64,000 bases of DNA, from NCBI RefSeq assembly GCF_000230895.2, contig NC_016604.1, positions 3,782,001-3,846,000 of the forward strand, read 5' to 3'. The notes below the pieces were generated by a model that ran no database searches, was not told the DNA's origin, and worked only from the letters and a program-made list of their open reading frames with translations. The position numbers and the translations under genes are program-made. This document shows positions 38,158 to 48,773 of this stretch, in pieces (positions within the stretch are counted from its first letter, which is position 1; each line of letters starts with the position of its first letter). The DNA comes from Mycolicibacterium rhodesiae NBB3 (GTDB lineage: Bacteria > Actinomycetota > Actinomycetes > Mycobacteriales > Mycobacteriaceae).

Positions 38158-38255
38158 ACCTGGCATAATGGCGCCGACACCCTCGGTCCCGGTTCACGCC
38201 GAAACCTCCTGGTCAACGGAGGGGCGACCCGGGGCCAACGATTGAAGAGGAAACC
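38158..38255 (+). promoter_or_regulatory. rpmE promoter (extended -10) and leader
   Basis: TGGCATAAT (extended -10 CATAAT at 38164-38169) predicts a start near 38176 and an 80-base leader. The leader contains CCTCC...GGAGG complementary blocks (about 38204-38223) and the ribosome-binding GAAGAGG. L31 ribosomal-protein leaders are a described RNA class in Actinobacteria; this leader is a candidate member, unverified. Confidence 0.4.
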
Positions 38256-38492
38256 ATGAAATCAGGAATTCACCCTGACTACGCCGAGACCACGGTGCTC
38301 TGCGGCTGCGGCAACACGTTCACCACGCGCAGCACGAAGGCGGGCGGACAGATTCACGTTGAGGTCTGCTCGCAGTGCCACCCCTTCTACACCGGCAAGC
38401 AGAAGATCCTCGACAGCGGCGGCCGCGTGGCCCGCTTCGAGAAGCGCTATGGCAAGCGCAAGGCCGGGGCCGATAAGGCTGCCGACAACTAG
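38256..38492 (+). CDS. rpmE: 50S ribosomal protein L31, zinc-binding type
   Basis: 78 residues: MKSGIHPDYAETTVLCGCGNTFTTRSTK and VEVCSQCHPFYTGKQ. All four zinc Cys are present (16, 18, 38, 41), so this is the C+ form, which in mycobacteria is replaced by a Zn-free paralogue in zinc starvation. Also serves as a zinc store. The ATG follows AAGAGGAAACC. Precedes prfA by 93 bases, as in other mycobacteria. Confidence 0.97.
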   Translation: MKSGIHPDYAETTVLCGCGNTFTTRSTKAGGQIHVEVCSQCHPFYTGKQKILDSGGRVARFEKRYGKRKAGADKAADN

Positions 38493-38585
38493 CTGTCTCT
38501 CCGACGCCCGATTCTGCGCGCAAGCGCAGGCCGGGCGTCGGTTTGCGTTCGGCGGAAGTACGGCGCTCGACGGAAGGAGGACGGC

Positions 38586-39659
38586 ATGACCGATACAGCG
38601 CCCGCGATCGAAGCGCTGCTCGCCGAGCATGCCGACCTGGAGCGTCAACTGTCCGATCCGAACCTGCATGCGGACGCCGCCGCCGCTCGCAAGGTCGGTC
38701 GGCGGTTCGCGCAGGTGTCGCCCATCGTCGCGGCCTACCGCAAGCTCGAAGCTGCCCGCGGTGACCTCGGCGCGGCGCGCGAGCTCGCCGCCGACGACGA
38801 GTCTTTCGCTGCGGAAGTGCCCGAGCTGGAGGCCACCGTCGAACAACTGGACACCCAGCTGACCGATCTGCTGGCGCCCCGCGATCCGCACGATGCCGAT
38901 GACATCGTGCTCGAGGTCAAGTCCGGTGAAGGTGGCGAAGAGTCGGCTCTGTTCGCCGCCGACCTGGCCAGGATGTACATCCGGTACGCCGAGCGGCACG
39001 GCTGGACGGTCACCGTGCTCGACGAGACCACGTCGGACCTCGGCGGCTACAAGGACGCGACCCTGTCGATCAGAAGCAAGGGTGACTCGGCCGACGGAGT
39101 GTGGTCGCGGCTCAAATTCGAGGGCGGCGTGCACCGCGTGCAGCGGGTGCCGGTGACCGAGTCACAGGGCCGCGTCCACACGTCGGCTGCCGGCGTGCTG
39201 GTCTACCCCGAACCCGAAGAGGTCGAGGAAGTCCAGATCGATGAATCCGATCTGCGCATCGACGTATACCGCTCGTCCGGCAAGGGTGGTCAGGGCGTCA
39301 ATACGACGGACTCGGCGGTCCGCATCACCCATCTGCCCACCGGCATCGTCGTCACCTGCCAGAACGAGCGCTCGCAGCTGCAGAACAAGGCCCGCGCCAT
39401 GTTGGTGTTGGCGGCACGGCTGCAGGCGCTGGCCGAAGAACAGGCCAGCGCCGACGCCTCGGCCGACCGTGCCAGCCAGATCCGGACCGTCGACCGCAGC
39501 GAGCGGATCCGCACGTACAACTTCCCGGAGAACCGGATCGCCGACCACCGGATCAACTTCAAGGCACACAACCTCGACCAGGTCCTCGACGGTGACCTCG
39601 ACGACCTCTTCGACGCGCTGGCCGCCGCCGACAAGCAGAGCCGGCTAGCCCAGGCATGA
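38586..39659 (+). CDS. prfA: Peptide chain release factor 1
   Basis: 357 residues. GGQ catalytic motif at 234-236 (KGGQGVNTTDSAVRI) and the anticodon-mimic region with VPVTESQGRVHTSAAG. Terminates at UAA/UAG. Start ATG follows GGAAGGAGGACGGC, an excellent ribosome-binding site. The stop overlaps the prmC ATG (ATGA); PrmC methylates the GGQ Gln of this factor, a direct functional link. Confidence 0.97.
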   Translation: MTDTAPAIEALLAEHADLERQLSDPNLHADAAAARKVGRRFAQVSPIVAAYRKLEAARGDLGAARELAADDESFAAEVPELEATVEQLDTQLTDLLAPRDPHDADDIVLEVKSGEGGEESALFAADLARMYIRYAERHGWTVTVLDETTSDLGGYKDATLSIRSKGDSADGVWSRLKFEGGVHRVQRVPVTESQGRVHTSAAGVLVYPEPEEVEEVQIDESDLRIDVYRSSGKGGQGVNTTDSAVRITHLPTGIVVTCQNERSQLQNKARAMLVLAARLQALAEEQASADASADRASQIRTVDRSERIRTYNFPENRIADHRINFKAHNLDQVLDGDLDDLFDALAAADKQSRLAQA

Positions 39660-40492
39660 CGGGCCTCCGCCAGGCGATCGATGCCGCCGAGGCGGCACTC
39701 GCCGAGGCGGGAGTGGGCTCACCCCGGACCGACGCTGAACTCCTCGCGGCACATGCTGCCGGTGTGGAGCGCGGACGGCTCGCGTTCTTCGACGCGGGGT
39801 CGGACTTCTTCGAACGCTACGGCGGACTCGTCGCCGAGCGTGTCAATCGAAAGCCGCTCCAACACATTGTCGGAACGGCGGCGTTCGGTCCGGTGATCGT
39901 GCAGGTCGGTCCCGGAGTCTTCACGCCGCGGCCCGAGACCGAAGTGTTGCTGGAATGGGCTGTCGCACAACAGATGTCGCAGGATCTGGTCATCGTCGAC
40001 CTGTGCACAGGTACCGGCGCTCTGGCGCTTGCCCTTTCCATGAACTGGCCGGGCGCCCGCATCCTCGCCGTCGACGATTCCGAGCATGCGCTGGAGTATG
40101 CGACGCGGAATCTGCATGGCAGCGGTGTCGAACTGTTGCGGGCCGATGTGACGGAGACCGGTCTGCTGCCCGAATTCGACGGCCGCGTCGACCTCCTCGT
40201 CGCCAACCCGCCCTACATTCCTGATGGCGCTGTGTTGGAACCCGAAGTGGCCGAACATGATCCGCCGCACGCATTGTTCGGCGGACCGGACGGGATGACC
40301 GTCATCGACGCCATCGTCGGCCTCGCTGCCAGGTGGCTGCGCCCCGGGGGACTCTGCGCCGTCGAACACGACGACACCACCTCCGCACAGACGGTCGAAG
40401 CGTTCAGCCGGACAGGGGTATTCGAGGACGTCACGAGCCGTCGCGACCTGACCGGTCGACCCCGGTTCGTCACCGCGGTACGGAACCGGTGA
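39656..40492 (+). CDS. prmC: Release factor glutamine methyltransferase
   Basis: 278 residues. Motif I VDLCTGTGALALAL (SAM binding) and NPPY at 184-187 in LVANPPYIP, which holds the target glutamine. Methylates the GGQ Gln of PrfA and PrfB to raise termination efficiency. Coupled to prfA by the ATGA overlap. Confidence 0.95.
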   Translation: MTGLRQAIDAAEAALAEAGVGSPRTDAELLAAHAAGVERGRLAFFDAGSDFFERYGGLVAERVNRKPLQHIVGTAAFGPVIVQVGPGVFTPRPETEVLLEWAVAQQMSQDLVIVDLCTGTGALALALSMNWPGARILAVDDSEHALEYATRNLHGSGVELLRADVTETGLLPEFDGRVDLLVANPPYIPDGAVLEPEVAEHDPPHALFGGPDGMTVIDAIVGLAARWLRPGGLCAVEHDDTTSAQTVEAFSRTGVFEDVTSRRDLTGRPRFVTAVRNR

Positions 40493-40504
40493 GATGCTGG
40501 GTGC

Positions 40505-41158
40505 ATGACGGAGACGTTCGACTGCCTCGATGAGCAGACGCGGGCGGTCGGCATCGCCTCGGCCGTCAGCGCGGTCAAGGGCGGCAGCCTGGTGGTGATG
40601 CCCACCGACACGGTCTACGGCATCGGCGCCGACGCCTTCGACAGCGAGGCCGTCGGGGCGTTGCTCGCAGCCAAGGGCCGCGGGCGTGACATGCCCGTAC
40701 CGGTCCTCGTCGGGTCCTGGCACACGATCGAGGGTCTGGTGTACTCCGTCCCGAACACCGCCCGCGAACTCATCCGCGCGTTCTGGCCCGGCGCGCTGAG
40801 TCTGGTGGTGCGCCAGGCGCCGTCGTTGCAGTGGGATCTCGGCGATGCCCACGGCACCGTCATGGTCCGTATGCCCCTGCACCCGGTGGCCATCGAGCTG
40901 CTGCGCGAGGTGGGCCCGATGGCTGTCTCGAGCGCGAACATCTCGGGTCGGCCCGCCGCCGTCAGCGCGAAAGACGCACGAGACCAACTCGGCGATCTCG
41001 TCGAGGTCTATCTCGACGCCGGACCGTCCGAGCAGCAGGCGGCGTCGACGATCGTCGACCTGACCGGTGCGCATCCCAGGGTGCTGCGACAGGGTCCGGT
41101 GACCGTCGACGCGGTGGCGAAGGTACTCGGCGTGGACGCTTCGTCGCTGACGGATTGA
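40505..41158 (+). CDS. L-threonylcarbamoyladenylate synthase (Sua5/YrdC family)
   Basis: 217 residues. SAVKGGSLVVMPTDTVYGIGADAF is the Sua5/YrdC N-terminal signature, PVPVLVGSW and later FWPGALSLVV, AVSSANISGRPAAV are further conserved sites. Makes threonylcarbamoyl-AMP for the t6A37 tRNA modification. Starts 12 bases after prmC; its stop overlaps a possible TTG start of wecA. Confidence 0.93.
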   Translation: MTETFDCLDEQTRAVGIASAVSAVKGGSLVVMPTDTVYGIGADAFDSEAVGALLAAKGRGRDMPVPVLVGSWHTIEGLVYSVPNTARELIRAFWPGALSLVVRQAPSLQWDLGDAHGTVMVRMPLHPVAIELLREVGPMAVSSANISGRPAAVSAKDARDQLGDLVEVYLDAGPSEQQAASTIVDLTGAHPRVLRQGPVTVDAVAKVLGVDASSLTD

Positions 41159-41169
41159 GCTGGGGCGAC

Positions 41170-42372
41170 GTGACGTACGGTGCATCGGTGGGCTACGCGG
41201 CAGACAGTGTGCTGGCGCTCAGCGATCGCGGCACCGGCGTCCCGCTACGGGAGCTCGCGCTGGTCGGGCTCACCGCAGCCATCATCACGTACTTCGCCAC
41301 GGGTTGGGTGCGCATCATCGCCCGTCGTCTGGGCGCCGTCGCCTATCCGCGCGAACGAGACGTTCATCTGCAGCCGACGCCACGCATGGGCGGGCTGGCG
41401 ATGTATATCGGTGTGGTTGCCGCGGTCCTGCTTGCATCGCAGTTGCCCGCCCTCACGCGTGGCTTCGTGTACTCGTCCGGAATGCCGGCGGTCGTCGTCG
41501 CGGGCGGCCTCATCATGGCGATCGGTCTGATCGACGACAGATGGGGCCTGGATGCGCTGACCAAGTTCGCCGGCCAGATCACCGCGGCCAGTGTGCTCGT
41601 CACGATGGGTGTCGCGTGGAGCGTGCTTTACATCCCGGGCGTCGGCACGATCGTGCTCGACCAGGTGTCGTCGATCCTGCTGACGCTGGCGCTCACCGTC
41701 GCGATCGTCAACGCCATGAACTTCGTCGATGGGCTGGACGGCCTGGCCGCAGGCCTTGGCCTGATCACCGCGTCGGCCATCTGCATCTTCTCGATAGGGC
41801 TGCTGCGCGATCACGGGGGAGACGTCCTGTTCTATCCGCCCGCCGTGATCTCGGTGGTGCTGGCTGGAGCATGCCTGGGCTTCCTGCCGTACAACTTCCA
41901 CCCCGCCAAGATCTTCATGGGCGACTCGGGCTCGATGCTCATCGGATTGATGCTCGCCGCGGCGTCGACGACGGCCGCCGGCCCGATTTCGCAGACCGCG
42001 TACGGCGCCCGCGATGTGTTCGCCCTGTTGTCACCTTTCCTCCTGGTGATCGCGGTGCTGTTCGTGCCCGCGCTGGACATGCTGTTGGCGATCGTGCGGC
42101 GCACGCGCGCCGGTCGCAGCCCGTTCAGTCCGGACAAGATGCATCTGCACCACCGGCTGCTGCAGATCGGGCATTCGCACCGTCGGGTGGTGCTGCTGAT
42201 CTACCTGTGGGTGGGCATCATCGCGGTGGGCGCGGCGAGCACGATTTTCTTCGATCCGCGCTACACCGGCGCCGTGATGCTGGCGGCGATTCTGGTCGCG
42301 ATCGTGGTCACGCTGATCCCTCTGTTGCGTCGGCGAGACGGTCAGTTCGACGAGCTGTACGACAAAAAGTAG
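41170..42372 (+). CDS. wecA: Decaprenyl-phosphate GlcNAc-1-phosphate transferase (WecA/Rfe)
   Basis: 400 residues from GTG 41170 (VTYGASVG), which aligns with the remembered M. tuberculosis Rv1302 start; TTG 41155 is an alternative overlapping the Sua5 stop. Polytopic (about 11 membrane segments). Catalytic loops: ERDVHLQPTPRMGG, IDDRWGLDALTKF (DD motif), NFVDGLDGLA, IFMGDSGSM and HLHHRLLQ. Begins linker-unit synthesis joining arabinogalactan to peptidoglycan by loading GlcNAc-1-P onto decaprenyl phosphate. Confidence 0.94.
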   Translation: MTYGASVGYAADSVLALSDRGTGVPLRELALVGLTAAIITYFATGWVRIIARRLGAVAYPRERDVHLQPTPRMGGLAMYIGVVAAVLLASQLPALTRGFVYSSGMPAVVVAGGLIMAIGLIDDRWGLDALTKFAGQITAASVLVTMGVAWSVLYIPGVGTIVLDQVSSILLTLALTVAIVNAMNFVDGLDGLAAGLGLITASAICIFSIGLLRDHGGDVLFYPPAVISVVLAGACLGFLPYNFHPAKIFMGDSGSMLIGLMLAAASTTAAGPISQTAYGARDVFALLSPFLLVIAVLFVPALDMLLAIVRRTRAGRSPFSPDKMHLHHRLLQIGHSHRRVVLLIYLWVGIIAVGAASTIFFDPRYTGAVMLAAILVAIVVTLIPLLRRRDGQFDELYDKK

Positions 42373-42397
42373 TAGACGTCTTTTATGGCTCTCACCA

Positions 42398-42403
42398 TAT
42401 GTT
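42398..42403 (+). promoter_or_regulatory. Possible -10 of the ATP synthase operon
   Basis: TATGTT at 42398-42403 (overlapped by TAGGGT at 42403-42408) lies ~200 bases upstream of atpI in the 235-base gap after wecA. No good -35 is visible. This gap also holds the AAGGGAGCGACC region before the possible leader ORF. Confidence 0.35.
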
Positions 42404-42510
42404 AGGGTGCAGTCAGCACCCGAAAAAACCTCGCGGGTTGCCGGCCTCCGGGCCATCGGCCGACCGCCGATCGGCGCGGAACAACGACCGACAAAGGGAG
42501 CGACCCCAGG

Positions 42511-42603
42511 GTGATTCCAGTGAGCCCGATGCCCTCCGATACGCTCGGGGCGCCACTCACAGGAACATTCGGCAACTTCCTTCTGACCGCGGGATTGAGG
42601 TGA
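42511..42603 (+). CDS. Possible 30-residue leader ORF before atpI
   Basis: GTG 42511, preceded by AAGGGAGCGACCCCAGG, opens a frame (VIPVSPMPSDTLGAP...) that ends with TGA at 42601-42603, five bases before the atpI GTG. The tight placement suggests coupling to atpI. It is short, without a domain, and may be chance. Confidence 0.3.
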   Translation: MIPVSPMPSDTLGAPLTGTFGNFLLTAGLR

Positions 42604-42607
42604 AGCA

Positions 42608-43054
42608 GTGACGACGCCAGCGCAAGACGCGCCGTTGGTGTTTCCGTCCGTAGCTTTCAGGCCGTTGCGCCTGCTGGTGATCTGCGTTGCCCTGACCGTC
42701 CTTGCGGTCGTCGCGGCCGCCTTCGCCGGTCATCCCTTCTTCGGTGCGTTCTTCGGGCTGGGGCTCGGGTTGGGTTTGCTCAACGCCATCCTGGTGAAGC
42801 GCGCGGTCGAGTCGATCACCGCCGAAGAACACCCTCTGAAGAAGAAGATGGCGCTGAACTCGGCGACTCGGCTGCTGGCGATCACCGCCATCGCGCTCAC
42901 GGTGGCATTCGTCTTCCGGCATAACGGTGGGCTCGGTGTGCTGTTCGGCCTCGCGGTGTTCCAGGCGCTGCTGGTGATGAGCACCAGCATTCCGGTGATG
43001 AAGAAGATCCGGACCGAGGGCTTGAACGTCTTGGACACGGATTCGAAGGATTGA
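42608..43054 (+). CDS. atpI: ATP synthase I-like membrane protein (AtpI, Rv1303 type)
   Basis: 148 residues with four membrane segments (about 19-40, 43-62, 87-105, 108-128), first gene of the atp operon. Matches the small transmembrane protein placed ahead of atpB in mycobacteria; AtpI proteins assist c-ring assembly or Mg2+ supply in other bacteria. The start is GTG 42608. Confidence 0.85.
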   Translation: MTTPAQDAPLVFPSVAFRPLRLLVICVALTVLAVVAAAFAGHPFFGAFFGLGLGLGLLNAILVKRAVESITAEEHPLKKKMALNSATRLLAITAIALTVAFVFRHNGGLGVLFGLAVFQALLVMSTSIPVMKKIRTEGLNVLDTDSKD

Positions 43055-43064
43055 GAAAGCTGTC

Positions 43065-43862
43065 ATGAACTGGGCTACGACAGGGACGTCGGAGATCATC
43101 CTCGCGGCCGAGGAGGGCGGCGGTGGCGCCGCCATTCACGTCGGCCATCACACGATGGTCTTCCAGTTGTTCGGGATGACGTTCAACGGCGACACCATCA
43201 TGGCCACCGGCATCACCGCGCTGATCGTCATCGCGCTGGCGTTCGTCCTGCGGGCCAAGGTCACGTCGACGGGCGTTCCCGGTGGCGTGCAGCTGTTCTG
43301 GGAAGCGCTCACCATCCAGATGCGCAATCAGATCGAGAGCGCCATCGGTATGAAGGTCGCGCCGTTCGTTCTGCCCCTGGCCGTCGCGATCTTCGTCTTC
43401 ATCCTGGTCTCCAACTGGCTGGCGGTGCTACCGCTGCAGTACGGCGGGTCCGACGGGGCCGCGGCCGAGCTCTACAAGCCCCCGGCGTCCGACATCAACT
43501 TCGTGCTGGCGCTGGCCCTGTTCGTGTTCGTCTGCTATCACGCGGCCGGCATCTGGCGGCGCGGCATCATCGGACATCCGGTGAAGGTCGTGAAGGGTCA
43601 CGTCGCGCTCCTCGCGCCGATCAACATCGTCGAGGAACTCGCGAAGCCGATCTCGTTGGCACTGCGACTTTTCGGCAACATCTTTGCCGGCGGCATCCTG
43701 GTGGCGCTGATCGCGATGTTCCCCTGGTACATCCAGTGGGCACCCAACGCGATCTGGAAGACGTTCGACCTCTTCGTCGGCCTCATCCAGGCGTTCATCT
43801 TCTCGCTGCTGACGATCCTGTACTTCAGCCAATCGATGGAGCTCGAAGACGAGCACCACTGA
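43065..43862 (+). CDS. atpB: ATP synthase F0 subunit a
   Basis: 265 residues, five to six membrane segments. Essential Arg201 in ISLALRLFGNIFAGG, which faces the c-ring, is present. ELAKPISLALRLFGN and the C-terminal LIQAFIFSLLTILYF are the usual half-channel helices. Ten bases after atpI. Confidence 0.96.
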   Translation: MNWATTGTSEIILAAEEGGGGAAIHVGHHTMVFQLFGMTFNGDTIMATGITALIVIALAFVLRAKVTSTGVPGGVQLFWEALTIQMRNQIESAIGMKVAPFVLPLAVAIFVFILVSNWLAVLPLQYGGSDGAAAELYKPPASDINFVLALALFVFVCYHAAGIWRRGIIGHPVKVVKGHVALLAPINIVEELAKPISLALRLFGNIFAGGILVALIAMFPWYIQWAPNAIWKTFDLFVGLIQAFIFSLLTILYFSQSMELEDEHH

Positions 43863-43951
43863 GGGGTAGTCGACAAACAACTGAATCTTGTAGCACCAAC
43901 GACCAAGAACTCTGGCGGCGCGGCTGCCAGTTATCAAGGAGGAAAAAGGAA

Positions 43952-44206
43952 ATGGATCCAAACGCCCTCATCACGGCTGGCGCTCTGATCGGCGGTGGTT
44001 TGATCATGGGTGGCGGCGCCATCGGTGCCGGTATCGGTGACGGCATCGCGGGTAACGCGCTGATCGCCGGCATCGCACGTCAGCCCGAGGCTCAGGGCCG
44101 GCTGTTCACGCCGTTCTTCATCACGGTGGGTCTGGTCGAGGCGGCCTACTTCATCAACCTGGCCTTCATGGCGCTGTTCGTCTTCGCCACGCCGGGTGCG
44201 TCGTAG
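43952..44206 (+). CDS. atpE: ATP synthase F0 subunit c
   Basis: 84 residues, two transmembrane helices with the RQPEAQGR loop. Proton-carrying Glu63 in VEAAYFINL (M. tuberculosis Glu61). Bedaquiline-contact positions corresponding to M. tuberculosis Asp28, Ala63 and Ile66 (here Asp30, Ala65, Ile68) are the susceptible type. ATG 43952 is preceded by AAGGAGGAAAAAGG, a strong Shine-Dalgarno that fits the high c-subunit copy number. Confidence 0.97.
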   Translation: MDPNALITAGALIGGGLIMGGGAIGAGIGDGIAGNALIAGIARQPEAQGRLFTPFFITVGLVEAAYFINLAFMALFVFATPGAS

Positions 44207-44215
44207 TCCAACAGC

Positions 44216-44716
44216 ATGACCGAACTGACCACAACGATCCTCGCCGCTGAAGAAGGTGGGGGACAGAGTAACTTCCTCGTCCCCAACGGCACCTTCTTCG
44301 CGGTGCTGCTCATCTTCCTGATCACACTTGCGGTGATCTGGAAATGGGTGGTGCCTCCGGTCGGCAAGGTGCTCGCCGCGCGGGAAGCCATGCTGGCGAA
44401 GACGGCGGCCGACAACCGCAAGTCGGCCGAGCAGGTCGCGGCCGCGCAGGCCGACTACGACGAGAAGATGGCCGGCGCACGAGGCGAAGCGTCCTCCATC
44501 CGCGACGAAGCTCGTACGGCGGGCCGAAAGGTCATCGACGAGAAGCGTGCGGAGGCGAGCAGCGAGGTCGCAGAGACCCTGCACGACGCCGAACAGCGGC
44601 TGTCCCAACAGGGCGCGGCAACCCAGACGGAGCTCTACTCGTCGGTCGACGGGTTGTCCGCGACGCTGGCCAGCAAGATTCTCGGCGTCGACGTGAAACC
44701 AGGTGGGAAGCAATAG
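44216..44716 (+). CDS. atpF: ATP synthase F0 subunit b
   Basis: 166 residues: short N-terminal arm, one membrane helix (about 24-44, FFAVLLIFLITLAVIWKWVV) and a long charged coiled-coil stalk (about 50-145). It pairs with the b-delta fusion encoded next to form the peripheral stalk. Ten bases after atpE. Confidence 0.95.
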   Translation: MTELTTTILAAEEGGGQSNFLVPNGTFFAVLLIFLITLAVIWKWVVPPVGKVLAAREAMLAKTAADNRKSAEQVAAAQADYDEKMAGARGEASSIRDEARTAGRKVIDEKRAEASSEVAETLHDAEQRLSQQGAATQTELYSSVDGLSATLASKILGVDVKPGGKQ

Positions 44717-46051
44717 ATGTCGACTTTCATCGGCCAGCTGATCGGCTTCGCGGTCATCGTCTTCATCCTCATGAAGTGGGTCGTTCCACTGGTGCGCGAC
44801 ATGATGCGCAAACAACAGGACGCGATCCGTACCGCACTTGAGGAGAGCGCCGAGGCGGCGAAGAAACTCGAAGACGCCGACGCCATGCACGCCAGAGCGG
44901 TCAAGGATGCCGAAGCCGAATCCGAGAAGGTGACCGACGAAGCGCGACAGGACTCGGAGCGAATCGCCGCGCAGTTGCAGGAGCAGGCGGGTACCGACGC
45001 CGAACGGATCAAAGCGCAAGGCGCACAACAGGTCCAACTGCTGCGACAGCAGGTCATCCGGCAGCTTCGCGCCAGCCTCGGTGAAGGATCGGTGCAGAAG
45101 GCCGGCGAACTCGTGCGTGCGCACGTCGCCGATCCGGCGGCCCAAGCCGCGACTGTCGACCGGTTCCTCGACGACCTCGACGGCATGTCCGCGTCGACCG
45201 CGGTGATCGAAACCGGGGCGTCGGCCAGGCTGCGTGCCGCCAGCAGGCAGGCGAGGGCCGCTTTGACGGAGGAGTTCGACAGCGTGGCGGGCCGGCTGCG
45301 CGAACCCGGTCTCACCACCCTGGCCGACGAATTGACCTCCGTTGTCACCCTTCTCGTGGCCGAGCCGATCCTGGCTCGTCACCTCGCGGAGCCCAGCGAC
45401 AATCCGCAAGCCAAGATCGGTCTCGTCGACCGTCTGTTGTCGGACAAGCTGGACACCCACACCCTGGAACTCCTGCGGACCGCGGTTTCGCAGCGCTGGT
45501 CGTCCGACGCCGATTTGGTGGCCGGCATCGAGCACATCGCGCGGCTCGCGCTGCTGAAGCGCGCGGAGCTCAACAACGAAGTCGATGACGTCGAAGACCA
45601 GCTGTTCCGGTTCGGCCGTGTCCTCGATGCGCAGCCGCAGTTGACGTCCATCCTCAGCAACTATCCCGTTGCCGCCGACCGCCGAATCGAGCTGCTGAAC
45701 AAGGTTCTCGACGGCGACGGCGTCAACCAGACGGCCAAGGCCTTGCTGGCACAGACCGTGCGATTGCTGCGCGGTGAACGTGCCGATGAGGCCGTGCTCG
45801 ATCTGGCCGAGCTGGCCGTGGCGCGACGGGGGGAGATCGTGGCCCACGTGACTGCGGCGGCCGATCTTTCCGATGCCCAGCGCGATCGGCTGACCGAGGT
45901 GCTCACCCGGATCTACGGGCACCCTGTGGCCGTGCAGTTGCACGTCGATCCAGATCTGCTCGGCGGGCTCTCCATCACCGTCGGCGATGAGGTGATCGAC
46001 GGCTCGATCGCATCTCGCCTGGCGGCCGCCGAGAGCCAGCTGCCCGACTGA
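44717..46051 (+). CDS. atpH: ATP synthase b-delta fusion subunit
   Basis: 444 residues. N-terminal b'-like part with a membrane helix (about 5-22) and coiled coil, then a delta domain (about 270-444, ending TVGDEVIDGSIASRLAAAESQLPD). This fusion is characteristic of mycobacteria. It starts immediately after the atpF stop. The DNA just past its stop (GACGAGCGTCTGCGCGAG) resembles the interspersed GAGCGCCTGCGCGAAG repeat near cysQ. Confidence 0.96.
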   Translation: MSTFIGQLIGFAVIVFILMKWVVPLVRDMMRKQQDAIRTALEESAEAAKKLEDADAMHARAVKDAEAESEKVTDEARQDSERIAAQLQEQAGTDAERIKAQGAQQVQLLRQQVIRQLRASLGEGSVQKAGELVRAHVADPAAQAATVDRFLDDLDGMSASTAVIETGASARLRAASRQARAALTEEFDSVAGRLREPGLTTLADELTSVVTLLVAEPILARHLAEPSDNPQAKIGLVDRLLSDKLDTHTLELLRTAVSQRWSSDADLVAGIEHIARLALLKRAELNNEVDDVEDQLFRFGRVLDAQPQLTSILSNYPVAADRRIELLNKVLDGDGVNQTAKALLAQTVRLLRGERADEAVLDLAELAVARRGEIVAHVTAAADLSDAQRDRLTEVLTRIYGHPVAVQLHVDPDLLGGLSITVGDEVIDGSIASRLAAAESQLPD

Positions 46052-46133
46052 CGAGCGTCTGCGCGAGGAAGCGACAACTTAAGACCGAACACCACAGACC
46101 ACCCGTTAACGCTAGGTAGGAAGACGAAAAACC

Positions 46134-47777
<1,644 letters not shown>

Positions 47778-47804
47778 GACACCGAAAGGGTCTGGAGAAG
47801 CTAG

Positions 47805-48734
47805 ATGGCTGCAACACTGCGCGAGCTACGTGGACGCATCCGTTCCGCCGGGTCGATCAAGAAGATCACCAAGGCCCAGGAACTGATCGCCACGTCGCGG
47901 ATCGCCAAGGCGCAGGCCCGAGTCGAGGCCGCCCGGCCCTACTCGACTGAGATCACCAGCATGCTCACCGAGCTCGCCAGTGCCAGCGCGCTGGACCACC
48001 CGCTGCTGGTCCAGCGGGAGAACCCGAAGCGGGCCGGTGTGCTGGTGGTGTCGTCGGACCGCGGACTGTGCGGTGCCTATAACGCCAACGTGCTGCGCCA
48101 GTCCGAGGAGCTCTTCTCGCTGCTGCGCGAAGAGGGCAAGACGCCGGTGCTCTACACGGTCGGCCGGAAGGCGTTGGGATACTTCAGCTTCCGACAGCGC
48201 GAGGTGACCGAGTCCTGGACCGGGTTCTCGGAGCGCCCCACCTACGAGCAAGCGCGTGAGATCGCCGACACCCTGGTGACGGCGTTCATGTCCGGTGCCG
48301 ACGACGAGGGTGAGGATCCCGGCGAGGATGGCATCCTCGGTGTCGACGAACTGCACATCGTCTTCACCGAATTCAAGTCGATGCTCTCGCAGAGTGCGGC
48401 CGCGCGGCGCATCGCACCGATGGTCGTCGAATACGTCGAGGACGAGACGCCCGAAGACGGTCCGCACACGCTGTTTTCGTTCGAGCCGGACCCCGAGACG
48501 TTGTTCGACGCTCTGCTGCCGCGCTATGTCGCCACCCGTGTCTACGCCGCACTGTTGGAGGCCGCGGCTTCGGAATCGGCGTCCCGACGCCGCGCGATGA
48601 AGTCCGCCACCGATAACGCCGACGATCTGATCAAGGACCTGACCTTGATGGCAAACCGTGAACGTCAGGCACAGATTACCCAGGAAATCAGCGAGATCGT
48701 CGGCGGCGCCAACGCGCTGGCCGACGCCAAATAA
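47805..48734 (+). CDS. atpG: ATP synthase F1 subunit gamma
   Basis: 309 residues: N-terminal AATLRELRGRIRSAGSIKKITKAQELIATSRI and C-terminal NRERQAQITQEISEIVGGANAL coiled coil. Mid-region SDRGLCGAYNANV is conserved. The loop DDEGEDPGEDG (about 165-177) corresponds to the mycobacterial gamma loop insertion. 28 bases after atpA. Confidence 0.96.
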   Translation: MAATLRELRGRIRSAGSIKKITKAQELIATSRIAKAQARVEAARPYSTEITSMLTELASASALDHPLLVQRENPKRAGVLVVSSDRGLCGAYNANVLRQSEELFSLLREEGKTPVLYTVGRKALGYFSFRQREVTESWTGFSERPTYEQAREIADTLVTAFMSGADDEGEDPGEDGILGVDELHIVFTEFKSMLSQSAAARRIAPMVVEYVEDETPEDGPHTLFSFEPDPETLFDALLPRYVATRVYAALLEAAASESASRRRAMKSATDNADDLIKDLTLMANRERQAQITQEISEIVGGANALADAK

Positions 48735-48773
48735 CTTGAAGAGCAAAGCCCCTTTCAGGAAGCGAAGAGAGAT

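Noticed and set aside
43934..45943. 669-codon minus-strand ORF opposite atpE-atpH
   Set aside because: Overlaps three certain ATP synthase genes entirely; no domain in its translation.
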